From Gemmatimonas sp. (GTDB lineage Bacteria > Gemmatimonadota > Gemmatimonadetes > Gemmatimonadales > Gemmatimonadaceae), in assembly GCA_023910675.1 (NCBI GenBank), contig JAAVWC010000037.1:1-36250 (forward strand): DNA of 36,250 nt, given 5' to 3'. Made by a program: the position numbers and the translations under genes. Below, piece by piece: positions 17,375 through 25,087 of the stretch (the stretch's first letter is position 1; each line of letters starts with the position of its first letter). A model generated the notes under the pieces. That model did no database searches. It was not told the origin of the DNA and worked only from the letters and a program-made list of their open reading frames with translations.

Positions 17375-17392
17375 ACGTGGCGGATGCCACGT
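17375..17392 (-). terminator. Short hairpin after ftsK
   Basis: ACGTGGC (17375-17381) and GCCACGT (17386-17392) form a perfect 7-bp stem with a 4-base loop, 23 bases beyond the ftsK stop. On the minus strand only TTCCTCC follows, so it is at best a weak terminator. Confidence 0.3.
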
Positions 17393-17415
17393 GATCAGCC
17401 TCGATACCGCCGGCA

Positions 17416-19764
17416 TCATGCGTCGCCGCAAATGCGATCGAGGTCCTGCACACCAACCAGCACGTCGCGTGGGCGCGCGGCTCCTTCCGAGGGAGCCAGC
17501 ACACCGGCGGCCTCGAGCTGATCGATGATACGCGCTGCTCGGCCATAGCCGATCTTGAGCCGGCGCTGTAACAGTGAGGTCGAACCTTGACGATGCTGGA
17601 TGACCACTTCCGCAGCTTCACGGAAGCGCGCATCCCGATCGTTGGAACCACTGGTATCGTCATCCTCGTCACCGCCGGCGGCCTTGGCCTCCTGCGCGCG
17701 AACGGTTTCAAGAATGTCAGGCTCGGGAAGCAGGTCGCCACCGGCAGCCTCCGCCTCCATGCGCAACCGCGCGTCGTCGTACCACCGAAGAAGTTTCTCG
17801 GTGTCTTCACTCGACAGATACGCCCCCTGCAAGCGCGAGGCCTCAGACTTGCCCGGGGGAATGAACAGCATGTCGCCGTTGCCCAACAACGCTTCGGCGC
17901 CGGCGCCATCGATGATCGTGCGACTGTCCACCTGCGACGCCACGCGAAATGCAATGCGACACGGAAAGTTCGCCTTGATCAGCCCGGTAATCACATTCAC
18001 ACTAGGGCGCTGCGTCGCGAGAATCAGATGGATCCCAATCGCGCGCGCCTTCTGCGCCAGCATCGCGATCGGTGTTTCCACTTCGCCCTGCACCGTCATC
18101 ATGAGATCCGCCATTTCATCGATCACGACCACGATGTACGGCAGGATCCCACCCGTGTAGCTGCGATCTTCGAACGCCACGTCCGGGCTGCGCGGCTTGA
18201 GTACCGCCGCCCCTTCTCCGGCAGCATGCTGCGTCACACGCTTGTTGAACTCCTGCAGGTTGCGGCACGCGTTCGCTTCGAGCAGACGATAGCGATCCTG
18301 CATCTCCATCACCGCCCACTTGAGCACCGCCGCCGCATCGCGGTTGTCGGTGATCACCTTGTGACGCAGGTGCGGCAACGCATTGTACACACTGAGTTCG
18401 ACCATCTTCGGGTCGACCATGAGAAAGCGCAATGTCCGCGGTGTGTGTCGATACACCAGACTGGTGATGATCGTATTTACACACACCGATTTGCCGGATC
18501 CCGTCGCGCCGGCGATGAGCAAGTGCGGCATCTTGGCGAGATCGGCCAGCACCGGTCGTCCTTCGAGATCCTTGCCCAGCGCGATTGGCAACGCCGCACG
18601 CGCGGAGCGGAACTCGGCCGCTTCCAGCACTTCGCGCAACACCACCATCTCGGGTGTGGGATTGGGCACTTCCACACCCACCGCCCCCCGCCCCGGAATC
18701 GGGGCCACGATACGGATACTCGGCGCGCGCATGGCCAACGCGAGATCATCGGCGAGCGCCGCGATCTGCCGCACCTTGATACCCGCCGCGGGCTCGATTT
18801 CGAACTGCGTCACCGTCGGCCCAGTCGTACGGCCAACCAGCTCGCCGTCGACTTTGAATGTCCGCAGGGTCGCCATCAGCTTCTCGCCCGCCAGATCAAG
18901 TTCACGCTTGCCCTGGTCAGCGTTTCGCGCCGGGGGCGGCGTCAGCAAATCCGTCGATGGTAAATTGTCGCTGAATGCCGCCGGCTCCGCCTGCTGCTCG
19001 AGCATGGCGTCGAGTTGCTCATCGCGCGCCTCTTTCCCTTTCTTGGGCTTTGAATCACGCGCGTTCTCCCGCGTGACTTCTCGTGCTGGGACCGCCGTGA
19101 CGACCTCGGGCACGACGTCCTTGCGACGGTTACGCGCAGGGGGCTCACTCAGGACATCACGCACCAACGCTGGATCGATCGCTGGCATCTCGTCCGGATC
19201 AGGCGCCAGCTGTTCCGCCAACGTCGGCTTCCACGGCTTCGGCGTCTCGCTACCAGCTGTTGCGCCTGGTCCGATGAGCAGGCGAATGGGATTCCAGCGC
19301 AACGTCGCGACTGTCAGCGCGCTGGTGGCCAAAAGAAATGCAATCCACGCGCCCGCCGCCCCCAGTCCCTTGCGCAGGTAGAACGCGGCAAAGCTTCCCC
19401 AAAGCCCCGCGCCATCGGAAGCGCTGGCCTCTCCCCCCAAGGCGAGCCCGATGGCAACCGGCACCAACGTGACCGTTCCTGCGAAGAGCAGCGTCCAGTC
19501 GCTGGCATCGTCGGCCCGCTTGAGGCGTCCGAACATGGCGAGCGCCACGACAAGGCATCCCAGCGCCACCAGCACCATCCCGGGGATACCGACCGCCGAC
19601 ACCAGCACGCATCGCGCCAACGTGCCCGCCGGCCCGAACGGCCCCCGCGCATCCCAGCAGCTCACCGTGGACGTCTGCTGAAACACCAGGGCGCCCAGCA
19701 GAAAAACCGCCAACAGGCTGAGGCCGATGGCGCCGAGTTCACGTCGTAGCTGTTGTGACTCCAT
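17416..19764 (-). CDS. ftsK: FtsK/SpoIIIE DNA translocase
   Basis: FtsK pumps chromosomal DNA at the division septum and helps resolve dimers. The 782-residue product has four likely membrane helices (about 11-30, 51-78, 91-110, 134-155), a charged linker (about 165-285), the alpha domain (EKLMATLRTFKVDGELVG), the RecA-like motor with Walker A GATGSGKS (419-426) and Walker B VVVIDEMADLMM, and the C-terminal winged-helix gamma domain (LLQRRLKIGYGRAARIIDQLE) that reads polar motifs. The protein is shorter than Escherichia coli FtsK and SpoIIIE-like in size. GGAGGA lies just before ATG 19764. It follows comB by 24 bases, so it is probably the last gene of the aroQ-acc operon. Confidence 0.96.
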   Translation of the reverse strand: MESQQLRRELGAIGLSLLAVFLLGALVFQQTSTVSCWDARGPFGPAGTLARCVLVSAVGIPGMVLVALGCLVVALAMFGRLKRADDASDWTLLFAGTVTLVPVAIGLALGGEASASDGAGLWGSFAAFYLRKGLGAAGAWIAFLLATSALTVATLRWNPIRLLIGPGATAGSETPKPWKPTLAEQLAPDPDEMPAIDPALVRDVLSEPPARNRRKDVVPEVVTAVPAREVTRENARDSKPKKGKEARDEQLDAMLEQQAEPAAFSDNLPSTDLLTPPPARNADQGKRELDLAGEKLMATLRTFKVDGELVGRTTGPTVTQFEIEPAAGIKVRQIAALADDLALAMRAPSIRIVAPIPGRGAVGVEVPNPTPEMVVLREVLEAAEFRSARAALPIALGKDLEGRPVLADLAKMPHLLIAGATGSGKSVCVNTIITSLVYRHTPRTLRFLMVDPKMVELSVYNALPHLRHKVITDNRDAAAVLKWAVMEMQDRYRLLEANACRNLQEFNKRVTQHAAGEGAAVLKPRSPDVAFEDRSYTGGILPYIVVVIDEMADLMMTVQGEVETPIAMLAQKARAIGIHLILATQRPSVNVITGLIKANFPCRIAFRVASQVDSRTIIDGAGAEALLGNGDMLFIPPGKSEASRLQGAYLSSEDTEKLLRWYDDARLRMEAEAAGGDLLPEPDILETVRAQEAKAAGGDEDDDTSGSNDRDARFREAAEVVIQHRQGSTSLLQRRLKIGYGRAARIIDQLEAAGVLAPSEGAARPRDVLVGVQDLDRICGDA

Positions 19765-19788
19765 GATGTCCTCCGGCGATCCGGCGCG

Positions 19789-20280
19789 TTAGCGCGCGGG
19801 GGCTACGCCAGCAAGTTGGCGTTGCCGATCGGCATAGCGTACCGCGACATCGAAGCGATCGAGCGTCAGACACGCGCGCACATCATCGGCGAAGCAAGCG
19901 GCGGTCAGGGCAGCGGAGAAGCCGCTGCGCGCGCCGTGCGTAGCGGTCAACGCTGCCGTTCCGTTCGTCGTGCTATACAAAACGGTGCGGCCGGCAACGG
20001 CGTCTGGCGTGTAGTCGAGCGGTGAGTTGCCCAGATCGAATCCCTCCGGCCGTACCATGCGCCGTTCACCAGGCAGCAGCACCTCCCCGCGCGCATACGC
20101 CTTTCCGCGCATGATCGTTGCTTCGATGGTTTCGAAGGGGATCACGGCACGTGCGCCACTGGACAGTGCCGTCGCCACGGTGGTCACCGCGCGCAGCACA
20201 TCGACCACCACCACCACCACGCGGCCGGCCACTTCGGCGGGCGCCACAGACGCCTCGCCGAGCAGCACATCGACTCGCAC
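19789..20280 (-). CDS. comB: ComB-family 2-phosphosulfolactate phosphatase, apparently internally deleted
   Basis: ComB is a Mg-dependent phosphatase that makes sulfolactate; outside coenzyme M producers its role is often unclear. The N-terminal half is recognisable (VVVVDVLRAVTTVATALSSG, ERRMVRPEGFDLGNSPLDYT, then TTNGT at 104-108). The C-terminal part (DDVRACLTLDRFDVAVR) also matches the family end, where a Cys and an Asp-Arg-Phe-Asp-Val segment are expected. The region normally between them, including the N-x-x-A and E-D-x-x-A-A-G segments, is absent. The product is 163 residues where about 240 is usual, so some 75-90 residues seem to be missing in frame. GTG 20280 is chosen because it overlaps the accC TAG by one base (TAGTG). 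Activity is doubtful. Confidence 0.7.
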   Translation of the reverse strand: MRVDVLLGEASVAPAEVAGRVVVVVVDVLRAVTTVATALSSGARAVIPFETIEATIMRGKAYARGEVLLPGERRMVRPEGFDLGNSPLDYTPDAVAGRTVLYSTTNGTAALTATHGARSGFSAALTAACFADDVRACLTLDRFDVAVRYADRQRQLAGVAPAR

Positions 20281-21638
20281 TACGAGGGATCCTTGAGCAG
20301 ATCCGCGCCTTCGAACTCGAGCCACTTCGTGTGCACTTTGCCAGCCTGGAAGCCGGGATGCTGCATCACGCGAGCCAAGAACGGCATTGTGGTCTTCACC
20401 CCTTCAACCACAAAGCTTTCGAGAGCGATCTGCATGCGCTTGAGAGCCTCTTCGCGCGTGTTCCCCTGCACGATGAGCTTAGCGATCATCGAATCGTAGT
20501 ACGGCGGCACGGTGTAGCCGGTGTACGCATGCGTGTCGATGCGAACGCCAGGCCCGCCAGGTTGATGAAACACTTCGAGCTTGCCGGGCGACGGCTGGAA
20601 ATTGCGTGACGGATCTTCGGCATTCACGCGACACTCGATCACGTGCCCCCGGAACGGCGGCAGTTCCGTGACGGACAACGGCAAACCCGCCGCGACACGA
20701 ATCTGTTCCTTCACGAGGTCCACGCCGGTAAGCTGTTCCGTCACCGGATGCTCGACCTGGATTCGCGTGTTCATCTCCATGAAGTAAAACGAACCGTCTT
20801 CATCGAGCAGCATTTCGATGGTGCCGGCGCCGACGTAATTGATGGCTTTCGCACCGCGCGTGGCGGCCTCGCCCATGCGCTCGCGGAGCTCAGGGGTCAT
20901 GACGGGGCACGGGGCTTCTTCGATCAGCTTCTGATGCCGACGCTGCACGGAGCAGTCGCGCTCGCCCAGATGAATGACGTTGCCGTGCATGTCACCCATG
21001 ACCTGAAACTCAACGTGACGCGGACGTTCGAGAAACTTTTCGACGTACACGTCGCCATTGCCGAACGCGGAGAGCGCTTCGGATCGGGCCAGCTGAAACG
21101 AACGGAGGAAATCGTCCGGATCGCGCGCCACACGCATGCCCTTGCCGCCGCCACCGGCCGCCGCCTTGATGATGACCGGGAAGCCGATGCCGCGCGCGAA
21201 CTCCAGCGCCTCCTCCGGATCCTCCACCGGGCCGGGCGACCCCGGAACGATCGGCACGCCAACTTCCTGCATGGCGCGACGGGCTGACGCCTTGTCGCCC
21301 ATCACGCGGATCTGCTCCGGCGTCGGTCCGATGAACGCGATCCCCGAGGCGCGGCACGTCTCCGCAAACTCCGCATTCTCCGCGAGGAATCCGTAACCCG
21401 GATGAATCGCGTCAGCGCCCGTGATCTCGGCGGCCGCAATGATGCGCGGGATCTTGAGGTACGAGTCGCGCCCCGACGGCGGACCGATGCACACGTCGTC
21501 ATCGGCGTAGCGGACGTGTAGCGACTCGCGGTCTGCCTCGGAATACACGGCGACCGTCTGGATGTCGAGCTCTCGGCAAGCGCGAATGACGCGGAGCGCG
21601 ATTTCCCCGCGATTGGCGATCAGGACCTTTTTGAACAT
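20280..21638 (-). CDS. accC: Biotin carboxylase subunit of acetyl-CoA carboxylase
   Basis: AccC carboxylates biotin on AccB using ATP and bicarbonate, the first half-reaction of malonyl-CoA synthesis. At 452 residues the length is standard. It starts [20 protein letters not shown] and shows [25 protein letters not shown], the ATP-grasp glycine loop [24 protein letters not shown], the metal-binding [14 protein letters not shown] and the C-terminal RVNAEDP. The start lies 137 bases after the pilT stop. It is followed directly by comB. Confidence 0.97.
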   Translation of the reverse strand: MFKKVLIANRGEIALRVIRACRELDIQTVAVYSEADRESLHVRYADDDVCIGPPSGRDSYLKIPRIIAAAEITGADAIHPGYGFLAENAEFAETCRASGIAFIGPTPEQIRVMGDKASARRAMQEVGVPIVPGSPGPVEDPEEALEFARGIGFPVIIKAAAGGGGKGMRVARDPDDFLRSFQLARSEALSAFGNGDVYVEKFLERPRHVEFQVMGDMHGNVIHLGERDCSVQRRHQKLIEEAPCPVMTPELRERMGEAATRGAKAINYVGAGTIEMLLDEDGSFYFMEMNTRIQVEHPVTEQLTGVDLVKEQIRVAAGLPLSVTELPPFRGHVIECRVNAEDPSRNFQPSPGKLEVFHQPGGPGVRIDTHAYTGYTVPPYYDSMIAKLIVQGNTREEALKRMQIALESFVVEGVKTTMPFLARVMQHPGFQAGKVHTKWLEFEGADLLKDPS

Positions 21639-21708
21639 CCCCTATGGTGGCGAGGTCTCGCCCTCACCGCCAGCCCTTTACACCATCCCCCCGTTGGCTG
21701 TACGACAA

Positions 21709-21738
21709 TCGGGGCCACCGCGCTATCGTCGGCCCCGA
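21709..21738. terminator. Hairpin between pilT and accC
   Basis: TCGGGGCC (21709-21716) and GGCCCCGA (21731-21738) form a perfect 8-bp GC-rich stem with a 14-base loop, in the 137-base spacer between pilT and accC. On the minus strand the following bases are TTGTCG, so intrinsic termination would be partial at best. It could tune accC relative to pilT. Confidence 0.4.
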
Positions 21739-21775
21739 GGCATACGAAGCCCGATTTCACGCCCCAGCCGGAGCC

Positions 21776-22954
21776 TCAGCTGGCGCTACTGCCGGGCTTG
21801 AACCCGGAGAATGAGTTGTCGCTGGCCCCGTCCACGCCCTGCACCCGCAAGGCGAATTCCGCAGGGTTGGTCGCGTTGAACAACGCGTTCTCGTAGGAGA
21901 TGACCCCTCGGGAGTACCAGTTCATGAGCGACTGGTCGAAGCTCTGCATGCCGTACGCCACACTCCCTTCCTTGATCAGGTCTGGGATATTGAGGGCGGC
22001 CGAGAGGTCGCGAATCTGGTCGCGCACCGCTTCGGTGTTGACGAGGACCTCGCACGCCGGCACGCGACCCGGCTGATCAGCGCGGGGGACCAGCCGCATC
22101 GATATCACCGCCGACAGGGCGCTCGCGAGCGCAAAGCGGACCTCATTCTGCTGGTGCGGCGGATAGAAGGACAACACGCGGTTGATCGTCAGCGTGGCGT
22201 CGGTCGTGTGCAACGTCGAGAACACCAGGTGACCGGTGCCGGCGGCCTTGAGCGCGACTTCGAGCGTCTCCAAGTCGCGGATTTCGCCGATCATGACGAC
22301 ATCGGGGTCCTGCCGCAGAACACGACGTAGCGCCTGCGAGAACGAGGCGGTATCGGTGCCGACCTCACGCTGATTGATGTGGCACTTCACGTCACGGTGA
22401 ACGAACTCGATCGGATCTTCGATCGTGATAATGTTCGCCGATCGCCGCTCGTTGATGTACTGAATCATGGCGGCAAGCGCCGTGCTCTTGCCCGAGCCAG
22501 TCACGCCGGTCACGAGTACTAGGCCTCGCGGGCGCATCGAGATCTGCTCGAGCACCGGCGGGAGGTTCAAATCGCGGATGCTCGACGCCGCGTGCGCAAT
22601 GGCACGCATCGCGAACGCCACGGTGCCCTTCTGCTGATACACGTTGACGCGAAATCGACCAATGCCCGGCACGTTGATGGCGAAGTCCGATTCGCGCATC
22701 TCCACGAATTCGCGCAGCTGGGCCGGCGGCAGAAGATGCTCGGCCAGTGCGCGCAATTCCTCGGGCCGCATCGGCGGCATCTCGAGGGGGACGAGGTCTC
22801 CGTGCAATCGCAGCGTGGGCGGGCGTCCGACCTTCAGGTGAAGGTCGGAGGCACCCTCCCGTACCATCCGCTGCAGCGCGGCCTTGAGATCGAGGCCTGT
22901 CGCCGGTGCCGCCATTGTGGCAGCGCCCAGAGCAGCGCCGGAGACCATCGTCAT
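21776..22954 (-). CDS. pilT: PilT-family type IV pilus retraction ATPase
   Basis: PilT hexamers depolymerise type IV pili for twitching motility. The 392-residue product opens with the family's ASDLHLKVGRPPTLRLHG and has Walker A GVTGSGKST, the Asp-box ITIEDPIEFVH, Walker B DVVMIGEIRDLETL, the His-box TGHLVFSTLHTTDA and a C-terminal domain with IPDLIKEGSVAYGMQSFDQSL. PilU-like variation is possible, but the motif set is complete. It starts 11 bases after the accB stop and precedes accC, an unusual position. No other pilus gene is in the window. An Ala-rich N-terminal extension of about 20 residues comes before the conserved start. Confidence 0.93.
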   Translation of the reverse strand: MTMVSGAALGAATMAAPATGLDLKAALQRMVREGASDLHLKVGRPPTLRLHGDLVPLEMPPMRPEELRALAEHLLPPAQLREFVEMRESDFAINVPGIGRFRVNVYQQKGTVAFAMRAIAHAASSIRDLNLPPVLEQISMRPRGLVLVTGVTGSGKSTALAAMIQYINERRSANIITIEDPIEFVHRDVKCHINQREVGTDTASFSQALRRVLRQDPDVVMIGEIRDLETLEVALKAAGTGHLVFSTLHTTDATLTINRVLSFYPPHQQNEVRFALASALSAVISMRLVPRADQPGRVPACEVLVNTEAVRDQIRDLSAALNIPDLIKEGSVAYGMQSFDQSLMNWYSRGVISYENALFNATNPAEFALRVQGVDGASDNSFSGFKPGSSAS

Positions 22955-22965
22955 GTCGTCATGTC

Positions 22966-23466
22966 TCAGCCGGTTGGATCGATGCGGTAAAGCACTTGGC
23001 CGTATTCAACCGGATGCGCATCCGACACGTTGATCTCGCGCACCACACCATCGAATTCGGATTCGAGCTCGTTCATGATCTTCATCGCTTCGATGATGCA
23101 GACGATCTGCCCCTTGCTGATGCGATCGCCGACCGACACATACGGCTTCGCACCCGGCTCCGGTGCCGTGTAGAACGTCCCCACCATTGGCGACTTGATC
23201 TCGAGAGCCGCGGACTTGGGCGCCTCGGCCTTCGGCGTCGGAGTCCCCCCCTCCTCGGCAGGACGCGCCGCGGGCGCAGCAGGCAACACGGCGGGGACTG
23301 CCATCGGCATCGGCGCGGGCATGGCTTGCGCCACCGTCACGCCGCGCTGCTGCGGACTCTTCGAGATGCGGAGCTTCATCCCTTTGTCGGAGGAGATCTC
23401 GATGGAATCCACCGTGGAGCCGTCGAGCATCTCGATCAGCTTCTTCACGTAGCGCAGGTCGATCAT
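22966..23466 (-). CDS. accB: Biotin carboxyl carrier protein of acetyl-CoA carboxylase
   Basis: AccB carries biotin between AccC and the carboxyltransferase. From ATG 23466 (MIDLRYVKKLIEMLD) the product is 166 residues with the N-terminal helix-strand pair, an Ala/Pro-rich linker (about 43-85) and the biotinyl domain SPMVGTFYTAPEPGAKPYV with EAMKIMNE; the biotin-accepting Lys is residue 129. An upstream in-frame start at 23514 would add 16 residues not seen in the family. It follows pepP by 53 bases and precedes pilT by 11, separated from its partner accC by pilT. Confidence 0.96.
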   Translation of the reverse strand: MIDLRYVKKLIEMLDGSTVDSIEISSDKGMKLRISKSPQQRGVTVAQAMPAPMPMAVPAVLPAAPAARPAEEGGTPTPKAEAPKSAALEIKSPMVGTFYTAPEPGAKPYVSVGDRISKGQIVCIIEAMKIMNELESEFDGVVREINVSDAHPVEYGQVLYRIDPTG

Positions 23467-23519
23467 GGCGGGAAAGGCTGGAGAACGCGCGGCGACCCAG
23501 AGGGCCGCCAGCACAGAGA

Positions 23520-24629
23520 TCAGGCGATTTCGAGCAGTTGCCGGGGGTAAGTGGTCAGCACCCGTGCCCCGGCATCGGTGATGAGGACGTCGTCTTCGAT
23601 TCTCACCCCACCCCAGTCCGGGCGATAGATGCCCGGCTCTACGGTCACAACCATTCCGGCGGCGAGGGGAGCTTCGATCGTTCGGGCAAGGCGAGGCGCT
23701 TCGTGCACTTCCAGGCCGATCCCATGGCCGAGTGAATGTCCGAAGGCCTCTCCGTACCCACAGGCGGCAATGTAGTCTCTCGCGACCGCATCTGCAGCCA
23801 TCCCCTGCATTCCGGCCCGAACCGCACCCGAAGCACGCTGATTGGCCTCCCGGACGACCTCGTAGAACGCCCGCTGGGCCTCCGACGCCCGGCCGAGCAC
23901 GACAGTGCGCGTAATGTCCGAGCAGTACCCGTCTGCAACTGCCCCGAAGTCGAGCAGCACAAAATCACCTGACGACACCACCCGTTCGGCCGCGCGGGCA
24001 TGCGGGAGCGCCGAACGTGGGCCGGAGGCCACGATCGATGGAAACGGAAAGGCTTCGCTGCCCTGCTCGCGGAGGTTCCGCTCCAGCAGGCCCGCGATGG
24101 CGGTCTCGGTTTTCCCCGGGCTCAGCTCGGTGAGCGTGCGCTCGAGCGCCCCTTCTGCCATGGCCACCGCCCGTTCGATGGCCGCAATCTCCCCCTCATC
24201 CTTCACGGCGCGCAGGGTTTCGACTAGTTCGCTGGTAGGGCGCCACTGCCATCGTCCGCCCTGCTCCAGCAACCGGGTGAAGTCGCGATGGAGCAAATGC
24301 GCCGACTCAAAGCCCACCCGTTCGACGCCGGCGCGTGACGTCAGCGTAGGCCACAATCCTGCCCACAGGCTGGTGGGTTCGATTCGTACCGTCGCGGCGT
24401 CGCCGACCTCGTCCGCAACCTGCGTCTCATACCGGAAATCCGTGAGCAGCACGCACTCGAGCGCCGTGACAAGGCATAGGGCACTGCTCCCCGAGAAACC
24501 GGTGAGGTACCGGATGCTCGGCAGGGAGGTCACCAGCAGACCATCGAGGTCCGCGCGCCCCAGCAATTCGCGAAGCGCGGTCAGGCGCTGGGGACGGCGG
24601 TCTGGAAAAATGGGAGCATCGTCGCGCAT
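23520..24629 (-). CDS. pepP: Xaa-Pro aminopeptidase (M24 family)
   Basis: M24 enzymes remove the N-terminal residue before proline using two metal ions. The 369-residue protein has a creatinase N-domain (DGLLVTSLPSIRYLTGFSGS) and the pita-bread catalytic domain with the metal ligands in LLDFGAV, YCSDITRT, GHSLGHGIGLEVHE, VEPGIY and RIEDDVL. All five expected ligands are present. It starts 17 bases downstream of aroQ and lies upstream of accB. The aroQ-pepP-(efp)-accB-accC order is common in Bacillota and other phyla; here efp is absent. Confidence 0.94.
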   Translation of the reverse strand: MRDDAPIFPDRRPQRLTALRELLGRADLDGLLVTSLPSIRYLTGFSGSSALCLVTALECVLLTDFRYETQVADEVGDAATVRIEPTSLWAGLWPTLTSRAGVERVGFESAHLLHRDFTRLLEQGGRWQWRPTSELVETLRAVKDEGEIAAIERAVAMAEGALERTLTELSPGKTETAIAGLLERNLREQGSEAFPFPSIVASGPRSALPHARAAERVVSSGDFVLLDFGAVADGYCSDITRTVVLGRASEAQRAFYEVVREANQRASGAVRAGMQGMAADAVARDYIAACGYGEAFGHSLGHGIGLEVHEAPRLARTIEAPLAAGMVVTVEPGIYRPDWGGVRIEDDVLITDAGARVLTTYPRQLLEIA

Positions 24630-24646
24630 GGCGCGATGCTACGCAT

Positions 24647-25087
24647 TCAGGTGCGCGCGCGCAACGCCCGGACGAGGCCCCGCAGGGCGTATTCGTAGCC
24701 CTCTGCCCCGAGACCGCACACCATCCCGATCGCGGCACTCGCCAACATCGAGTGACGTCGTTCCGGTTCACGCGCGTGAATGTTGGACAGGTGCACTTCG
24801 ACAAAGGGAAGACTCGTGGCCGTGAACGCGTCGCGCAGGGCGAGACTCGTGTGGGTATACGCGCCGGCGTTGATCACGACGCCACTGACCCCCCCGCGCC
24901 ACGCATGCACCTGGTCGATGAGATCCCCCTCGCTGTTGCTCTGCGCATCACGCAATTCGACGTCGAGCGAGGCCGCCACGGTGTGGAGCTGCGCGACGAT
25001 CTCCAGCAACGTGGCCGTCCCATAAATGGACGGCTCACGTGTGCCGAGCAGATTCAGATTGGGGCCGTTCAGCAGGCCGACGATCAC
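24647..25087 (-). CDS. aroQ: Type II 3-dehydroquinate dehydratase
   Basis: This enzyme dehydrates 3-dehydroquinate in the shikimate pathway. The 146-residue length is normal. NGPNLNLLGTREPSIYG carries the catalytic Tyr22 and the mobile loop Arg; SNSEGDLIDQVH, INAGAYTHTS and VEVHLSNIHAREPERRHS carry the substrate-binding residues and the catalytic His. GTG 25087 overlaps the TPR gene stop as GTGA, so the two are translationally coupled. Confidence 0.96.
   Translation of the reverse strand: MIVGLLNGPNLNLLGTREPSIYGTATLLEIVAQLHTVAASLDVELRDAQSNSEGDLIDQVHAWRGGVSGVVINAGAYTHTSLALRDAFTATSLPFVEVHLSNIHAREPERRHSMLASAAIGMVCGLGAEGYEYALRGLVRALRART

Noticed and set aside
18383..19381. Long plus-strand reading frame opposite ftsK
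   Set aside because: It is Ser/Arg-rich antisense sequence, as expected opposite a GC-rich gene; ftsK on the minus strand has complete family motifs. The same applies to long plus-strand frames opposite hutI, alaS, recA and the TPR genes.
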